Shown here: in pieces, positions 34,947 to 35,477 of the stretch | How positions within the stretch are numbered: position 1 is the stretch's first letter | How the letters are laid out: each line of letters starts with the position of its first letter | Source: a virus | Virus record (IMG/VR): IMGVR_UViG_3300032288_000941 | Span: 1 to 35,477 of that record | Direction: 5' to 3' (one strand) | DNA: 35,477 nucleotides | The notes under the pieces: generated by a model | Seen by the model: the letters and a program-made list of their open reading frames with translations, nothing else | What the model was told of the DNA's origin: nothing | The model's database searches: none | Position numbers and translations under genes: made by a program

Positions 34947-35477
34947 TTACTTAACCCTTCCCTCTGCGTAGGCTTGCATGATCTCTTCAGACAAGGCTTC
35001 GTATCGGTTCGGGTCTGTCATCTTCAGCCGAATAAGGTCAGCCCTTCTATAAACTCTCTTAGAACTCTCTCCAGTACCACCTACATCAACTGCGGCGGCT
35101 TTAAGGTTAGTCTTGCGTTGGGTTTCACCCGCATCGCTAGTCTGTTTAGCCTTAACACCCTTTAGTTGCTTGTAAGTCGATAACAACTCGTTTGCACTGT
35201 CATAGTCAAACTCACCATCAGCCTTTGCATACAACCCTAGCCGAACAGGTGAGGATTTCACCCAGTTCTGAAAGTCCGTATCTTGTGCAATCTGCCCAAA
35301 ATCAGGATGTTCTTGCGCTAACTTCTGCTGAATTTGCATCTTTTTGAAGTCTAGAGCCGCTTGGCGACCCGCTACTACATCAGGATGACTATCAACTGTC
35401 TTACGAATTGCCTCTTTCGGATTCTCAAAGAAATCTACTTCAGGCTCACTTTGCTCAATAGGTTGTTTGTTAGAACT
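34947..35477 (-). CDS. Scaffold-like capsid assembly protein, C-terminal part
   Basis: The rest of the gene begun at 351. The frame is open through the right repeat copy and continues MQIQQKLAQEHPDFGQIAQD to a stop at 34947. The middle contains a Lys/Ser/Thr-rich region (KGVKAKQTSDAGETQRKTNL), and the end is a helical, basic-acidic stretch (RLKMTDPNRYEALSEEIMQA). Scaffold proteins commonly end in a basic helix that contacts the coat protein, which is encoded 29 bases downstream. In this linear window the 5' end is missing. Confidence 0.75.
   Translation of the reverse strand, partial: SSNKQPIEQSEPEVDFFENPKEAIRKTVDSHPDVVAGRQAALDFKKMQIQQKLAQEHPDFGQIAQDTDFQNWVKSSPVRLGLYAKADGEFDYDSANELLSTYKQLKGVKAKQTSDAGETQRKTNLKAAAVDVGGTGESSKRVYRRADLIRLKMTDPNRYEALSEEIMQAYAEGRVK
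35355..35477. repeat. Right copy of 123-bp terminal direct repeat
   Basis: Exact duplicate of bases 1-123. When one copy is removed the scaffold-like reading frame is continuous and all minus-strand late genes become one block, so the molecule is best treated as circular or circularly permuted, of 35354 bp. Confidence 0.95.

Overview
The window is a complete phage genome assembled as a circle. Bases 1-123 are repeated exactly at 35355-35477, and one gene runs across the junction, so the unit length is 35354 bp. It looks like a short-tailed (podovirus-like) phage of a Gram-negative, probably proteobacterial, host. There are terminase, portal, coat, head-tail adaptor, tail hub and ejection-type proteins, but no tape measure, sheath or long tail genes. 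The GH19 endolysin and the Rz/Rz1-type spanins with a lipoprotein signal point to a Gram-negative envelope. I see no integrase, repressor, tRNA or CRISPR array, so a lytic lifestyle is inferred. Host species and source cannot be read from the sequence.

Layout. The late genes form one long minus-strand block that is continuous across the junction. It starts with terminase (8619) and continues through the portal, two large fibres (one collagen-like, one with an S74 chaperone), small genes, scaffold-like protein, coat protein, a run of small basic proteins interrupted by an HNH homing endonuclease, adaptor, hub, a short fibre-like protein, three large ejection-type proteins and the lysis cassette, ending at 21115. 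A control region at 8620-9897 separates it from the first plus-strand block. This region holds back-to-back promoters, two candidate structured RNAs, a seven-copy iteron array and an AT-rich stretch that together look like a replication origin. Plus block 1 (9898-12996) holds small early genes, including an ArdC-N-like protein and a shortened DnaN (sliding clamp) homologue. Most are separated by a recurring intergenic double hairpin. A minus-strand block (16064-13137) carries replication and DNA-processing functions: a DUF1376 protein, zinc-ribbon proteins and a RuvC-like resolvase. Plus block 2 (16189-21155) holds many tiny genes, then ERF annealase, a YqaJ/lambda-type exonuclease, an SSB-like protein, a winged-helix protein and an HNH/AP2 endonuclease.

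How they fit together. No DNA polymerase, primase, helicase or RNA polymerase gene is visible, so replication and transcription probably rely on host machinery. The iteron origin, DUF1376 protein and mini-clamp would recruit or modify the host replisome. ERF, exonuclease and SSB-like protein would supply recombination and end processing, and the resolvase would clear branched DNA before packaging. The least explained parts are the two promoter-linked structured RNAs and the family of hairpins with compensatory base changes between early genes.
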